From: CAIPBY01 sp041671305
Lineage (GTDB): Bacteria > Patescibacteriota > Patescibacteriia > 2-01-FULL-39-33
DNA: 64,000 bases
Assembly (NCBI GenBank): GCA_041671305.1
Contig: JBAZBX010000002.1
Coordinates: forward strand, 1 to 64,000
Reading direction: 5' to 3'
This document shows, one piece after another, positions 35,984 to 44,998 of this stretch. The notes beneath the pieces were generated by a model. That model had not been told where the DNA came from, ran no database searches, and worked only from the letters and a program-made list of their open reading frames with translations. A program made the position numbers and the translations under genes. Every line of letters starts with the position of its first letter. The stretch's first letter is position 1.

Positions 35984-36826
35984 CTAATTTTTGGATTGCT
36001 CGCCATAATTTAAAATGTTTGCCAACCGTATCCAATTTTCCACACTAAGATCCTGCGCCCTTATCTTTTCGTCAAATCCACAAGTTTTTATGGCTTCCTT
36101 GGCTTCAACACTTGAAATTTTGAGTCCCACCGAAAGATTGTTGTGAAGCTGTTTGCGTCTGGAAGAAAACCCTATTTTGGCCATCCGAAAAAATAACTTG
36201 CTATCAATTTTCGGTAATTTTTCTTTTAATTTTAGACGAATAACCGCAGAATCTACCTTGGGAGCGGGCCAAAAGCTATTTCTTTTCACTTGGAAAACAA
36301 TTTCCGCCTCACTATAAAACTGCGCGGACAAAGAGAGCAAAGACATCTCGCCCGCTGGCGCCACAATACGCTCTGCCACCTCATATTGGACCATAAGTAT
36401 CATTTCTGACGGCTTAGGCTCCTGTTCCAAGAATAATCGTAAGAATTTAGAAGTAATATTATAAGGCAAATTCGCTACCACTTTGTAGCCAAAATTTTCC
36501 AGTCCGGCCTCGGATTTATTTAAACGCAAAATATCTTTTTCTATCAATTCAAATTTACTATCTTTTCCAAATTCAGCTTGCAAAAAATCGCAAGCATTCC
36601 TGTCCAATTCTATCGCGAGTAATTTACCAGATACTTTTAGCAGTTCCCCGGTCAAAACACCGACTCCGGGGCCAACTTCCATTACCGTGTCGCCTGAGTT
36701 AATGTTTGAGGCGATGATAATTTTACTGACCACATCCGTATCAATTAGAAAATTTTGCCCCTTGCTTTTGGAAGGGACGATTCCATATTTCGCGCAGATT
36801 GATTTTATTTGAGTTTCCGAAAGCAT
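35984..36826 (-). CDS. rsmA: 16S rRNA (adenine1518-N6/adenine1519-N6) dimethyltransferase RsmA (KsgA)
   Basis: Uses SAM to dimethylate two adenines in helix 45 of 16S rRNA during small-subunit maturation. KSKGQNFLID near residue 19 is the family's N-terminal signature, the SAM loop EVGPGVGVLTGELL is near 48, and the catalytic NLPY motif (VVANLPYNIT) near 118. The C-terminal helical domain contains FSSRRKQLHNNL. At 280 residues it is of normal length. Its own transcription unit is likely; it is separated from the secretion operon by 94 nt. Confidence 0.97.
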   Translation of the reverse strand: MLSETQIKSICAKYGIVPSKSKGQNFLIDTDVVSKIIIASNINSGDTVMEVGPGVGVLTGELLKVSGKLLAIELDRNACDFLQAEFGKDSKFELIEKDILRLNKSEAGLENFGYKVVANLPYNITSKFLRLFLEQEPKPSEMILMVQYEVAERIVAPAGEMSLLSLSAQFYSEAEIVFQVKRNSFWPAPKVDSAVIRLKLKEKLPKIDSKLFFRMAKIGFSSRRKQLHNNLSVGLKISSVEAKEAIKTCGFDEKIRAQDLSVENWIRLANILNYGEQSKN

Positions 36827-36880
36827 AGCTTTATATATTTAACATAATTAATTTACAATACTTAAAAATTGAAAATTTAA

Positions 36881-37942
36881 TCATTGTTTGAAAATTGGAA
36901 ATTGATGATTGAAAATTCTCCCCCTCCCCCACAACCAAAACTTAGCGCCATATACCAAGAACAGAATCAAGGTAAAAACATCAACAAAATACAAAAATAT
37001 ACTATTCAGACGAAAGTTCAAAAAAACAGAAAAAATATTAAATACTATCAAATGATGAAAAATATATACAAACAAGGCACTTTGACCCAGTTTTTCCAGC
37101 CAAAAACTGGCTCTGCCCAACTTATTGGCGGAAAAATAACTGAAACTCAATATAAGCAGAATAGCGCCTACAATCCAAATGGAAGTAATAATTCCGGGAA
37201 TCCAGCAATGATTGAGCGCATAATCATTTTCAAAACTGATCAGAGGAACACGAAAAATAACTGAACGCGCCAAAACCAACACCAGAGCAGAAACAACCAA
37301 GCCAAATCCCCAATTAAACACCTGAACAAAAAATGTTTTCAACTTATCTGGATCACTACTATAATCCACAAAATATTTTCCCAAAATCAAGCCGAAAAGA
37401 ACTAAGCTGAAATACGGCCACAACGGAAATTCTTTGAAAAATATTTCTCCTATCCAAAAATGCCCGTTCAACCAAGCTGAAAATGGTTGGAATAGCAACC
37501 AAAAACTTATTGGCAGAAGACATGCCAAGCCGATGAGATATTTAATCGCTCTCTTAAATTGTAATAAATACAAAATAGGCAGAGACACGATTATACTAGC
37601 GCCAATCGCCTGGAGCACCTTACCTCCCCAGATATCGCCAAATCCGAAAACAATCAGACTAAACACATAACCAATTACCATGACACCAAAACCTCTTATC
37701 AGATATTTAGAGACGATTTGCCAATTGGTTTTGGATTTTAAATTTTTTTGATAAGAAATGACCAGGCAAAAGCCAACCACAAATAGGAACAACGGCGCGG
37801 CCAAAGTGACCGTGGAATAAATCATATGATAGCTGAAGAATGACAAACTCTTGTCCAGCCACCATCTGGCGGTATGGTTTAAAACCATAAATAATATGGC
37901 CAATCCCCGCAGTATGTCTATAAATTTGTATCGTGAGGCCAT
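36881..37942 (-). CDS. Polytopic membrane protein, DUF1624/HGSNAT-like acyltransferase family
   Basis: About ten hydrophobic helices fill 353 residues. The N-terminus RYKFIDILRGLAILFMVLNHTARWW matches the DUF1624/heparan-alpha-glucosaminide N-acetyltransferase-like pattern (R-x-D-x-x-R-G-x-A, then a helix with NH). Such proteins acylate sugars of surface glycans, but the substrate cannot be told. It is third in a tight run FemAB - MFS - this gene (gaps 4 and 2 nt), which suggests cell-wall or surface-polymer modification. Confidence 0.82.
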   Translation of the reverse strand: MASRYKFIDILRGLAILFMVLNHTARWWLDKSLSFFSYHMIYSTVTLAAPLFLFVVGFCLVISYQKNLKSKTNWQIVSKYLIRGFGVMVIGYVFSLIVFGFGDIWGGKVLQAIGASIIVSLPILYLLQFKRAIKYLIGLACLLPISFWLLFQPFSAWLNGHFWIGEIFFKEFPLWPYFSLVLFGLILGKYFVDYSSDPDKLKTFFVQVFNWGFGLVVSALVLVLARSVIFRVPLISFENDYALNHCWIPGIITSIWIVGAILLILSFSYFSANKLGRASFWLEKLGQSALFVYIFHHLIVFNIFSVFLNFRLNSIFLYFVDVFTLILFLVYGAKFWLWGRGRIFNHQFPIFKQ

Positions 37943-37944
37943 AA

Positions 37945-39129
37945 TTATCTAAACAATAAATAAAGCAGGGACATCAGACCGGCAACAATAAATATAGCTC
38001 CCCAAAAAGGCATAAATAACTGCACCAGAATTAAACATAAGATAATGGCAATAATTTTTCCAATTACGAGCGACATTTCAAAAAATGTTACTCCTTCCAT
38101 GACTGAATTATCTTGGGCTCTTTCGTAGGTAGTGGCCGTAATCGGAATAGCAATGGCTTGTTTGGATAATCTGGAAGCTGTATCCAAAAGCAAAACGCCC
38201 CCAACCGAAGAGATTAACGCCCTAAGCATCCACACAAAACAATAAGCTATTTCTCCTAGTTTCAAAAGCGCGTCATGACCATTTTTGTCAGTTAACTTTC
38301 CAATATACAGATAAACTAGCAAGGTGATCAATGTTGCCAATCCCGTGATTACGCCCAGACTCAAAAAATCTTTAATTACTACAAACATAAATATAGGCCA
38401 TACCACCAAAACTACAAATTCTTCTCCATAGCCCAAAAGAGGAAGAAATCTTCTAAAATTTTCACGCGCGAATAAACGCTTAAAAGCTCCCTTATAATCA
38501 AATGATCCCGGAACCAGATTTTCCTTGGTGACCAGCATGGGCACATTGGACAAAATCATAATTATGGCAGCGAAAATAAACAAAATTTTGAAACCATAAA
38601 ACTGCAAAATCATGCCTCCCACGACCGGGCCAGCCACATAAACCAAGGCCTCCAAAATGATGAGATTTCCGACTTCCCTTCCCTGCTCTCCATCCACTGA
38701 AAATTTGGCGAAATCCGCATGATAAGCCGGCCAATAAAACATCTTCCAAAGTACATATAGGATTATGGCCACAAAAATTAAACCAATATATTTGGAAGCT
38801 CCAAAAAGACAGAGATAAAATAGAGCCGTGAAGACACAGCCCAAGGCGATGGAAATTTCATAACCAAATTTTTTAGCAAACTTCGCCCCCAAAGGTACGC
38901 AAAACAAATAAGCAATATAAACTGCCAGATAAAACAAAAGGATAAGAGAAACGGTCAGGCGCAAATCATATTTTTTGATAAACAAAGTAAAGAGGAATAC
39001 CGGCTCAAAAATACTGACCATAGCAATGGCAAAATTCAAAATAATCGTAGCCGAATAAAGCTCCCTCACCTGCCTCCTCATACGGCAAGGCAAAAAAGAA
39101 ACCACTAGTGATTTTATTTTATTATCCAT
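37945..39129 (-). CDS. MFS transporter
   Basis: 394 residues with about twelve membrane helices. Loop 2-3 has PLGAKFAKKFGYEISI, the MFS motif A region (G-x-L-x-D-R-x-G, degenerate here), and loop 8-9 has a related segment YIGKLTDKNGHDALLKLG. Substrate is not predictable. Tightly coupled with the FemAB gene upstream (4 nt) and the acyltransferase-like gene downstream (2 nt). Confidence 0.88.
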   Translation of the reverse strand: MDNKIKSLVVSFLPCRMRRQVRELYSATIILNFAIAMVSIFEPVFLFTLFIKKYDLRLTVSLILLFYLAVYIAYLFCVPLGAKFAKKFGYEISIALGCVFTALFYLCLFGASKYIGLIFVAIILYVLWKMFYWPAYHADFAKFSVDGEQGREVGNLIILEALVYVAGPVVGGMILQFYGFKILFIFAAIIMILSNVPMLVTKENLVPGSFDYKGAFKRLFARENFRRFLPLLGYGEEFVVLVVWPIFMFVVIKDFLSLGVITGLATLITLLVYLYIGKLTDKNGHDALLKLGEIAYCFVWMLRALISSVGGVLLLDTASRLSKQAIAIPITATTYERAQDNSVMEGVTFFEMSLVIGKIIAIILCLILVQLFMPFWGAIFIVAGLMSLLYLLFR

Positions 39130-39133
39130 GATA

Positions 39134-40141
39134 TTATTTACGTCTCAAAATTTTCTTGATAATTCTATAATAAAGATAACCGAAAGCATCAACAGAAATA
39201 TTCCAAGCCCCAACATATTCTGTCAATTCGGTTTGCGGAGCAAAGCCTACCTTGAAGCGGGTTACTCCCGGCCACTTCGCCTCATTGGCTCCGCCAAAAT
39301 CATAATGTTCACACCACCTGAATTTACCCATGGTAATTCCTTCCCACTGCAGAAGATACGGCACCATCTTGTCGCGATACTCGTGATCCGAAGCGCCGTG
39401 GAGATAAATACACCATTTGCCAAAGATGATCATAATATTAGCCGCCACGACTTTTTCTTCATATTTGGCTACTATTAATCGTAATATTCCCGCCTCGCCA
39501 AGAACTTTGACCATTTCCTGATAATATTTTTTTGAATGGGATTTAATATGATCACGTTTAGCCGTTTTCTGGGTTAATTTCCAAAAATCTTGAAAATAGC
39601 TGGCTCCTTCATCAATCTGTATGCAATGCTTCTGAGCCACTTTGATATTGTAACGGGTCTTGGATTTCATCTGTGCCATAATCTTTTCATCATCCTGAGT
39701 CAAATCCATAACCAAACTACTCTTTGGTTGGACTTCTCCCGCAAAATCAAACCCTAAATTTTTCAAAATATTTCTAGTCTCCGGCGTATCCGGCCAGGGC
39801 GGATCCATTTTGACAAAAACCGCGCCATTTTTCTTGGCTAATTTTTTGGCTTCTCTAATTAATAATCTAAACTCCGGCGCATCAGCTTCCGTTATTCCCA
39901 CCGGACCACGCGGAGCATAAAAATAGCATTTGCCCAATGGCAAGTCATATTTAATCAGTTGAATTACAGCTCTAAAAATTCCTTCATCACTGGTAAGCGC
40001 CAATCTCACGACGGGTCTACCCACGGTCGCTTGAAATTCTCCCCATTGCCAAGATTGCAAAAATCCCCCATCAGGGGCATTTTGCTTGACGAAATCATCC
40101 CAAATTTCACTCCAAGAATTGTCACAAATGATGAGTTTCAT
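39134..40141 (-). CDS. FemAB/MurM-type aminoacyltransferase
   Basis: A 335-residue protein with the paired GNAT-like domains of the FemABX family. GGFLQSWQWGEFQATVGRPVVRL near residue 25 is the typical N-terminal signature, APRGPVGI follows near 80, and the second GNAT domain has YYQEMVKVLGEAGILRLIVAKYEEKVVAANIMI. FemX-type enzymes add amino acids from aminoacyl-tRNA to the lipid II stem peptide to build interpeptide bridges; the amino acid cannot be told. An extended -10 (TGA-TATAAT, minus strand, 40073 + 100 = 40173-40181) lies about 32 nt upstream. Confidence 0.9.
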   Translation of the reverse strand: MKLIICDNSWSEIWDDFVKQNAPDGGFLQSWQWGEFQATVGRPVVRLALTSDEGIFRAVIQLIKYDLPLGKCYFYAPRGPVGITEADAPEFRLLIREAKKLAKKNGAVFVKMDPPWPDTPETRNILKNLGFDFAGEVQPKSSLVMDLTQDDEKIMAQMKSKTRYNIKVAQKHCIQIDEGASYFQDFWKLTQKTAKRDHIKSHSKKYYQEMVKVLGEAGILRLIVAKYEEKVVAANIMIIFGKWCIYLHGASDHEYRDKMVPYLLQWEGITMGKFRWCEHYDFGGANEAKWPGVTRFKVGFAPQTELTEYVGAWNISVDAFGYLYYRIIKKILRRK

Positions 40142-40193
40142 AAATACCTCGTTAAAACGTTATTATATTGTGATTATATCAGAAAAATAAGGA

Positions 40194-40232
40194 TAAAAAA
40201 AGCGTCGCAGCTGCTGGATGGCCACGGCGACG
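40194..40232 (-). terminator. Terminator of the small lipoprotein gene
   Basis: On the minus strand: stem CGTCGC (40232-40227) with GCGACG (40208-40203), 18-nt loop, then C and a T run. Confidence 0.7.
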
Positions 40233-40254
40233 GGAACTGAAAATTTGATTACGC

Positions 40255-40503
40255 TCAGGGCAAGACCTCCGCCTTGAAGTGAATGGACTTACCACCATCG
40301 GGACGAATCGTTTCAAACGTCCTGATCCGAAACTTGATACCACCCTTGAATTCAATATCTTGAACCCCGATTTCTCTGGTTTGGGATTCCGACTGAATCG
40401 CTTTGATGGTCGTGACCACAGGTTGTTGTCCATGTGAGCCATGACAACATCCCGCCACCAACAAAACCATCAACCCCGCCATGACCAATGACATAATACG
40501 CAT
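40255..40503 (-). CDS. Small lipoprotein, foreign-looking
   Basis: 82 residues: a lipoprotein signal MRIMSLVMAGLMVLLVAGC (lipobox LVAGC, lipidated Cys19) and a short polar domain with no recognised family (VQDIEFKGGIKFRIRTFETI). I chose ATG 40503 because AAAGGAAAAG sits just before it; an earlier in-frame ATG at 40563 would place the signal peptide internally. The gene is GC-richer than its surroundings, with its own canonical promoter, strong ribosome site and terminator. The same style is seen at 44376-45029, which suggests a recently acquired cassette. Confidence 0.75.
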   Translation of the reverse strand: MRIMSLVMAGLMVLLVAGCCHGSHGQQPVVTTIKAIQSESQTREIGVQDIEFKGGIKFRIRTFETIRPDGGKSIHFKAEVLP

Positions 40504-40553
40504 CGTCTTTTCCTTTCGATTGTGTTGTGGTTGATACCAAAAATCAAGAATGT

Positions 40554-40582
40554 AGCATATCAAAATATAATGTTTATGTCAA
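40554..40582 (-). promoter_or_regulatory. Sigma70-type promoter of the small lipoprotein gene
   Basis: Minus strand: -35 TTGACA (40582-40577), 17-nt spacer, -10 TATGCT (40559-40554). It starts 9 nt before the end of leuS. Confidence 0.65.
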
Positions 40583-40590
40583 GGAAGATT

Positions 40591-43500
40591 CTATATCACA
40601 AAACTAATCAGCTTATTGGCGACAAAAATAGTTTTTTTGATTTCTGCGCCTTCAAGATATTTCTTCACATTATCATCTTCCTTGGCCAACTTTATGGCAT
40701 CGGCTTCAGAGATGTCTACTGGCAATTTCAACTTGGCACGAACCTTGCCATTAATTTGGATAACTAACTCTATTTCCTCGTCTTTAATTTTACTCTCATC
40801 ATACTTCGGCCAAGCTTCTTTAAAAATACTTTCCTTGTGTCCTAACTTGTTCCACAGTTCCTCTGTCATATGCGGAGCAAACGGAGCAAGAATTATTAAA
40901 AACTTTTCCACAAATTCTTTTGATACCACCTTTGATTCATTAATTAAAACCATCATGGCCGATATTGCCGTATTAAATCTCATATTTTCAATATCTTCGC
41001 CAACTTTTTTTATGGTTTTATGCAACAAAATTTCTAATTCTGGAGTTATTGTGCCGTCATTAGAAAAATTATTAACTAAATTCCAAACCTTTTCCAAAAA
41101 TCGGCTTATTCCGATAATTCCTTTGGTATTCCAAGGTTTGGCGTCTTCCAAGGGACCCATAAACATTTCATACATTCTGAAAGCATCGGCACCATTTTCC
41201 TTGACCTGATCATCAGGATTAATTACATTACCCTGAGACTTAGACATTTTCTCGCCGTTTTCAGCCAGAATCATGCCTTGATTGACCAACTTCGTAAACG
41301 GCTCTTCCTGCGGTACATAACCCAAATCATAGAGAACCATATTCCAAAATCTGCCATAGAGCAGATGAAGCACGGCATGCTCCGCACCGCCCACATAGAC
41401 ATCAACCGGCATAAAGTATTTCAACTTTTCCAAGTCAGCAAAAACCTTGTCATTTTGAGGATCAATAAATCTCAGCCAATACCAAGATGAACCCGCCCAT
41501 TGAGGCATAGTGTTTGTCTCACGATGCGCTTCTCCTCCGCAAATCGGACATTTGGTCTTGACCCAATCTGTAATATTTACAAGTGGCGACTCACCGGTGC
41601 CAGTCGGCTCATACTTGTCAACTTCTGGCAAAGTCAGCGGCAATTCATTTTCCGGTACGGGAATCCAGCCAGTGGTCTTGCAAGCCAAAACCTTTTTCAA
41701 AATTTCCGGCGCTTCAAAAACCGTGAAGTGCTTATGTCCATGCCATAATTCAAAATTCCAACCTTCCGGCAAATCCTTGTGCGTATCCGTATGAATGTAC
41801 GGATCATCATCAGAGAGAATAATATTTTTATTAATCGCTAATTGCGTCACTTTTTCCCAATCAATCGGTCTTCCTTCCCAGAATTCACGCAAAGATTTTA
41901 CATCCGAACTGGGCGCGCCTTGTTCAAATAATTTCCATAGTTCATCGGACAGCTTGCCGATAGCCGAACCCACCAAAAATAAATGTCCAATTTTCTTTCC
42001 TGTTTTTTCAATTAGTCTCAGCGCCGCATTACTGCCCAGACTGTGGCCGATAATTATGTCATTTTCCCCCATTTTCTCCATATATGGTGTAAGCTCTTCC
42101 ATCCACTTCTCAATTTTCGGACTGGCACTAGTAGTCATGGTCGGAGTAAACACTTCAAACCCGTTTTGTTCCAATTCTCTTTTCATCCAAGGAAACCAAT
42201 TGCCATCTCCGGATCCTTCCCAGCCATGAATTATCAAAACTTTTTGTTTCTGTTTCTTGCAATTCTCGCAATAGACCAATGGAATCGGTTCACCCCAATA
42301 TCTTTGGCGAGAAAAAACCCAATCACGCAATTTATAATTCACCGCTTTATGACCGCATTTATTTTCTTCCAGCCAGGACGTCATTTTACCAATCGCCTCA
42401 CTTGGTCTCAAATCGTTGAGAAACTCCGAGTTGATCATTACTCCCGAATCAATATCTACAAAAGCTTTTTCACCATTTTGGAATATATCCCAGTACCACT
42501 TATGGTTTGGCAAATTTATAAAAGATTTCACTTCCGAAGAAGAAATCCAGTCGCCTTGATGATGTTCTGTATCTATTTTATCTGATCGCTTTTCATTTTT
42601 TAATTCCACCAAAAAACACAGAGAGTCTGCATATCTATTTACGCCCTTATGCTCTGCATAATGATTATTATGAATTTCGCCACCTATCTGTTTGATGGAT
42701 TTTACATTTTGATATCCCGTTTCCTCCGTCATCTCCCTGACTGCTGCCTGCTCAGGAGTTTCATTAGCTTCTACCCCTCCCATTACGAATGATTTCCAAT
42801 CATGTTTCCCCCAATCAAGGCAATAGTATGAGTCATCAGCCCAGTGCTTGACCAAAACACACACCATTTTTCTCCTTATGGTTTCTTTGTCTAATTTAAT
42901 TTTGTCTTTTTCCGTAACCGCAGTAAACAAAGGAGCCACCACTTGGATTATTGGCAAATCAAATTTATTAGCGAATTCCCAGTCTCTCTCATCGTGGTAT
43001 GGCACGGCCATGATTGCTCCAGTGCCATAAGAAGCCAGCACGTAATCAGAAATCCAAACCGGAATTTCTGTGCCGTTAACCGGATTAATGGCACTAATTC
43101 CTTTCAATTCCACACCAGTCTTATCCTTGGCCAAATCAGTCCTTTCCAAATCAGTTTTATTTTTGGCTTGAGCAATATATTTTTCAACTTCCTTGATATT
43201 TTTAATTTTACCTTTCAACTCCTCAATCAGTTTATGCTCAGGAGAAATGACCATGTAAGTCGCTCCGAACAAAGTATCCGGGCGAGTTGTATAAACACGA
43301 ATTGTCATCCCGAGGAAGTCAGACCCAACTGACAACCGTGAGGATCCCGCGGGATTGCCACGCTTCGCCCTTGAAGGCTCGCTCGCAATGACAGCAAAAT
43401 CCACCTCCGCTCCTTCGCTCCGACCAATCCAATTCCTTTGTAAAGCTTTGATGGATTCCGTCCAATCCAAATTATCCAAACCACTAAGCAACCTATCCGC

Positions 43501-44100
43501 ATAAGCCGTGATGCGAAGCATCCATTGTCGCATATCCTTTTTAATCACTTCCGTACCGCAACGATCGCACTTGCCATCTTTGACCTCTTCATTGGCTAAT
43601 CCCGTTTTGCACGATGGACAAAAATTTATCGGCACTGTGGCTTCATAGGCCAAGCCTTTTTTGAATAATTGCAAAAAAATCCATTGCGTCCATTTGTAAT
43701 AATTAGGATCAGTAGTATTTATTTCCCTATTCCAATCATAGGAAAATCCCAAAGACATAATCTGTCTTTTGAAAGTTTTAATATTCTGTTCAGTTATAAC
43801 TTTCGGTTGTGTTCCGGTTTTAATCGCATAATTTTCTGCCGGAAGTCCAAAGGCGTCCCAGCCCATGGGATGCAAAACATTAAATCCTTTCAAGCGAAAA
43901 TACCTGGAATAAATATCCGTGGCCGTATATCCTTCGGGATGCCCGACATGAAGACCAGCCGCTGACGGATAAGGAAACATATCCAAAACATACTTTTTGG
44001 GCTTACTGCCAAAGTCTTCAGCGCGGTTAATCTGACTCTTTTCCCATTGATCCTGCCATTTACCCTCACCATTATCTTTTAAAAAATCTTTATATGTCAT
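40591..44100 (-). CDS. leuS: Leucyl-tRNA synthetase with inserted Nudix and RBBP9-like hydrolase domains
   Basis: Charges tRNA-Leu. HIGH motif (LHVGH) lies near residue 54, editing-domain motif TTRPDT near 272 with YGTGAIMAVPYHDERD after it, KMSKS near 950, then the anticodon-binding and C-terminal domains. At 1169 residues it is about 300 longer than usual. Extra parts: (1) about residues 234-266, translated from a palindromic repeat; (2) about 408-545, a Nudix domain with an exact G-x5-E-x7-REMTEETGY box, placed after the editing core; (3) about 619-804, an alpha/beta hydrolase of RBBP9/YdeN type with HGWEGSG, nucleophile Ser687 in GHSLGS, Asp in SDDDPY and His in HGHKHF. Part 3 splits the zinc knuckle between CENC and CKTTGWIPVPE. 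All catalytic residues of both inserts appear intact. Confidence 0.97.
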   Translation of the reverse strand: MTYKDFLKDNGEGKWQDQWEKSQINRAEDFGSKPKKYVLDMFPYPSAAGLHVGHPEGYTATDIYSRYFRLKGFNVLHPMGWDAFGLPAENYAIKTGTQPKVITEQNIKTFKRQIMSLGFSYDWNREINTTDPNYYKWTQWIFLQLFKKGLAYEATVPINFCPSCKTGLANEEVKDGKCDRCGTEVIKKDMRQWMLRITAYADRLLSGLDNLDWTESIKALQRNWIGRSEGAEVDFAVIASEPSRAKRGNPAGSSRLSVGSDFLGMTIRVYTTRPDTLFGATYMVISPEHKLIEELKGKIKNIKEVEKYIAQAKNKTDLERTDLAKDKTGVELKGISAINPVNGTEIPVWISDYVLASYGTGAIMAVPYHDERDWEFANKFDLPIIQVVAPLFTAVTEKDKIKLDKETIRRKMVCVLVKHWADDSYYCLDWGKHDWKSFVMGGVEANETPEQAAVREMTEETGYQNVKSIKQIGGEIHNNHYAEHKGVNRYADSLCFLVELKNEKRSDKIDTEHHQGDWISSSEVKSFINLPNHKWYWDIFQNGEKAFVDIDSGVMINSEFLNDLRPSEAIGKMTSWLEENKCGHKAVNYKLRDWVFSRQRYWGEPIPLVYCENCKKQKQKVLIIHGWEGSGDGNWFPWMKRELEQNGFEVFTPTMTTSASPKIEKWMEELTPYMEKMGENDIIIGHSLGSNAALRLIEKTGKKIGHLFLVGSAIGKLSDELWKLFEQGAPSSDVKSLREFWEGRPIDWEKVTQLAINKNIILSDDDPYIHTDTHKDLPEGWNFELWHGHKHFTVFEAPEILKKVLACKTTGWIPVPENELPLTLPEVDKYEPTGTGESPLVNITDWVKTKCPICGGEAHRETNTMPQWAGSSWYWLRFIDPQNDKVFADLEKLKYFMPVDVYVGGAEHAVLHLLYGRFWNMVLYDLGYVPQEEPFTKLVNQGMILAENGEKMSKSQGNVINPDDQVKENGADAFRMYEMFMGPLEDAKPWNTKGIIGISRFLEKVWNLVNNFSNDGTITPELEILLHKTIKKVGEDIENMRFNTAISAMMVLINESKVVSKEFVEKFLIILAPFAPHMTEELWNKLGHKESIFKEAWPKYDESKIKDEEIELVIQINGKVRAKLKLPVDISEADAIKLAKEDDNVKKYLEGAEIKKTIFVANKLISFVI
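43303..43393. repeat. Palindromic element inserted in frame within leuS
   Basis: A 91-bp element bounded by TGTCAT ends (TGTCATTGCGAG on the minus strand, GGATGACA at the other side). Its ends resemble the intergenic element at 8953-9093. It codes for IASEPSRAKRGNPAGSSRLS and a few more residues between AEVDF and IRVYTTRPDT, where other LeuRS proteins have no such sequence. Confidence 0.7.
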
Positions 44101-44111
44101 ATTTATTAATC

Positions 44112-44210
44112 TTATTTATTTCTCGTCTCGCCCGCATCGCTACGCGAAGCGTTGCGGGCAGGCCACTTCTTTTCTCCTCCATTTTGGAGAAATTCTTTAT
44201 AGGTTGCCAT
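44112..44210 (-). pseudogene. Decayed copy of the leuS 5' end (or leader ORF)
   Basis: A 32-codon frame starting ATG 44210 reads MATYKEFLQNGGEKKW, closely like the start of leuS (MTYKDFLKDNGEGKW), then runs into a GC-rich palindrome (44130-44160, GCCCGC...GCGGGC) and stops 11 nt before leuS. It is best explained as a truncated duplicate of the leuS start interrupted by a repeat element. A translated leader peptide is an alternative. Confidence 0.6.
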
Positions 44211-44375
44211 ATAGAATAGTTCTTTTTTAATGTTGTTAATTTACCATATATCCCTTATTTATTCAACTTAGCCGACAAAACTTATCATTTTTTAATTATA
44301 TCAATCTCCCATTTCTCCGCTGTTTTAATTAGCTTATTTTATTTATAATTTCATAAACCAGAAAACGGCCAAAGG

Positions 44376-44403
44376 TTGACAAATAACCTAAAAAGGCTAC
44401 AAT
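44376..44403 (+). promoter_or_regulatory. Sigma70-type promoter of the 44447 gene
   Basis: -35 TTGACA (44376-44381), 16-nt spacer, -10 TACAAT (44398-44403). The rest of the 44211-44446 gap shows nothing else I can support. Confidence 0.75.
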
Positions 44404-44446
44404 ATCTCTCAGTACAAACCGTGGCTCAACCAGAAGGAGAAACACC

Positions 44447-44956
44447 ATGAGACTCTTGAATCGCATGCCCATAATGTTGGCGGTAATTGTGATAGCTGGC
44501 ATAGTGCTGATCGTCGTGCCACCACCTTTACTGATTTTTGCTTTGGTGTGGGTGGCGATTTCCGGCTTGGCAATCCTGTTCAAGGAAATCAAGTTGGCCA
44601 TCGCTGAATTACTGCTTGATCAAGAGAAGCGTCTACTCTTGATGGCTCTCTACGAATTGGCCTATTACAGCCGACCAAGTAAAGGCGGGGAAGGCGAACA
44701 CGACGAACACTACAAGTACTATCCCGATGATCTGTATTGGAAAAAAGCCTCTTCTCACTCCGATTGCTACTCAGCAATCAACGAATCAATGATGGGTACT
44801 CCCAACGACATCTACCAGGGAGTCATAACCGCCTTAACGGTAGAAGGCCTGCATCCCTATGATGCAAACAAGTTAGTCAAGCGGCTTATTGATAAATGCT
44901 TGGCTGAAAAAGTCCCACGGTGGCGCATCAATCTGGTGGCTAAACCTGTTGAATAA
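44447..44956 (+). CDS. Unknown protein with N-terminal membrane helices, foreign-looking
   Basis: 169 residues. Two adjacent hydrophobic segments (residues 8-27, IMLAVIVIAGIVLIVV, and 29-48, LLIFALVWVAISGLAIL) precede a soluble domain of ~110 residues (HDEHYKYYPDDLYWKK, NDIYQGVITALTVEGLHPYD) with no recognised family. A strong ribosome site AGAAGGAGAAA lies just before the ATG. GC content and codon use (many CTG, GTG, GGC) differ from the AT-rich genes around. With its own promoter and terminator it forms a self-contained cassette, like the lipoprotein gene on the other side of leuS. Confidence 0.75.
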   Translation: MRLLNRMPIMLAVIVIAGIVLIVVPPPLLIFALVWVAISGLAILFKEIKLAIAELLLDQEKRLLLMALYELAYYSRPSKGGEGEHDEHYKYYPDDLYWKKASSHSDCYSAINESMMGTPNDIYQGVITALTVEGLHPYDANKLVKRLIDKCLAEKVPRWRINLVAKPVE

Positions 44957-44998
44957 AAACGCCACCACGATGTGTTGATCCAGCGAACCCAAAACAAT

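Noticed and set aside
41500..42585. Long open frames on the plus strand opposite leuS
   Set aside because: They are antisense shadows of a coding region with clear domains; they have no start signals or family motifs.
44101..44446. T-box or other riboswitch before leuS
   Set aside because: No T-box core sequence or specifier structure could be recognised; the gap is explained by the leuS vestige, a palindrome and the divergent promoter.
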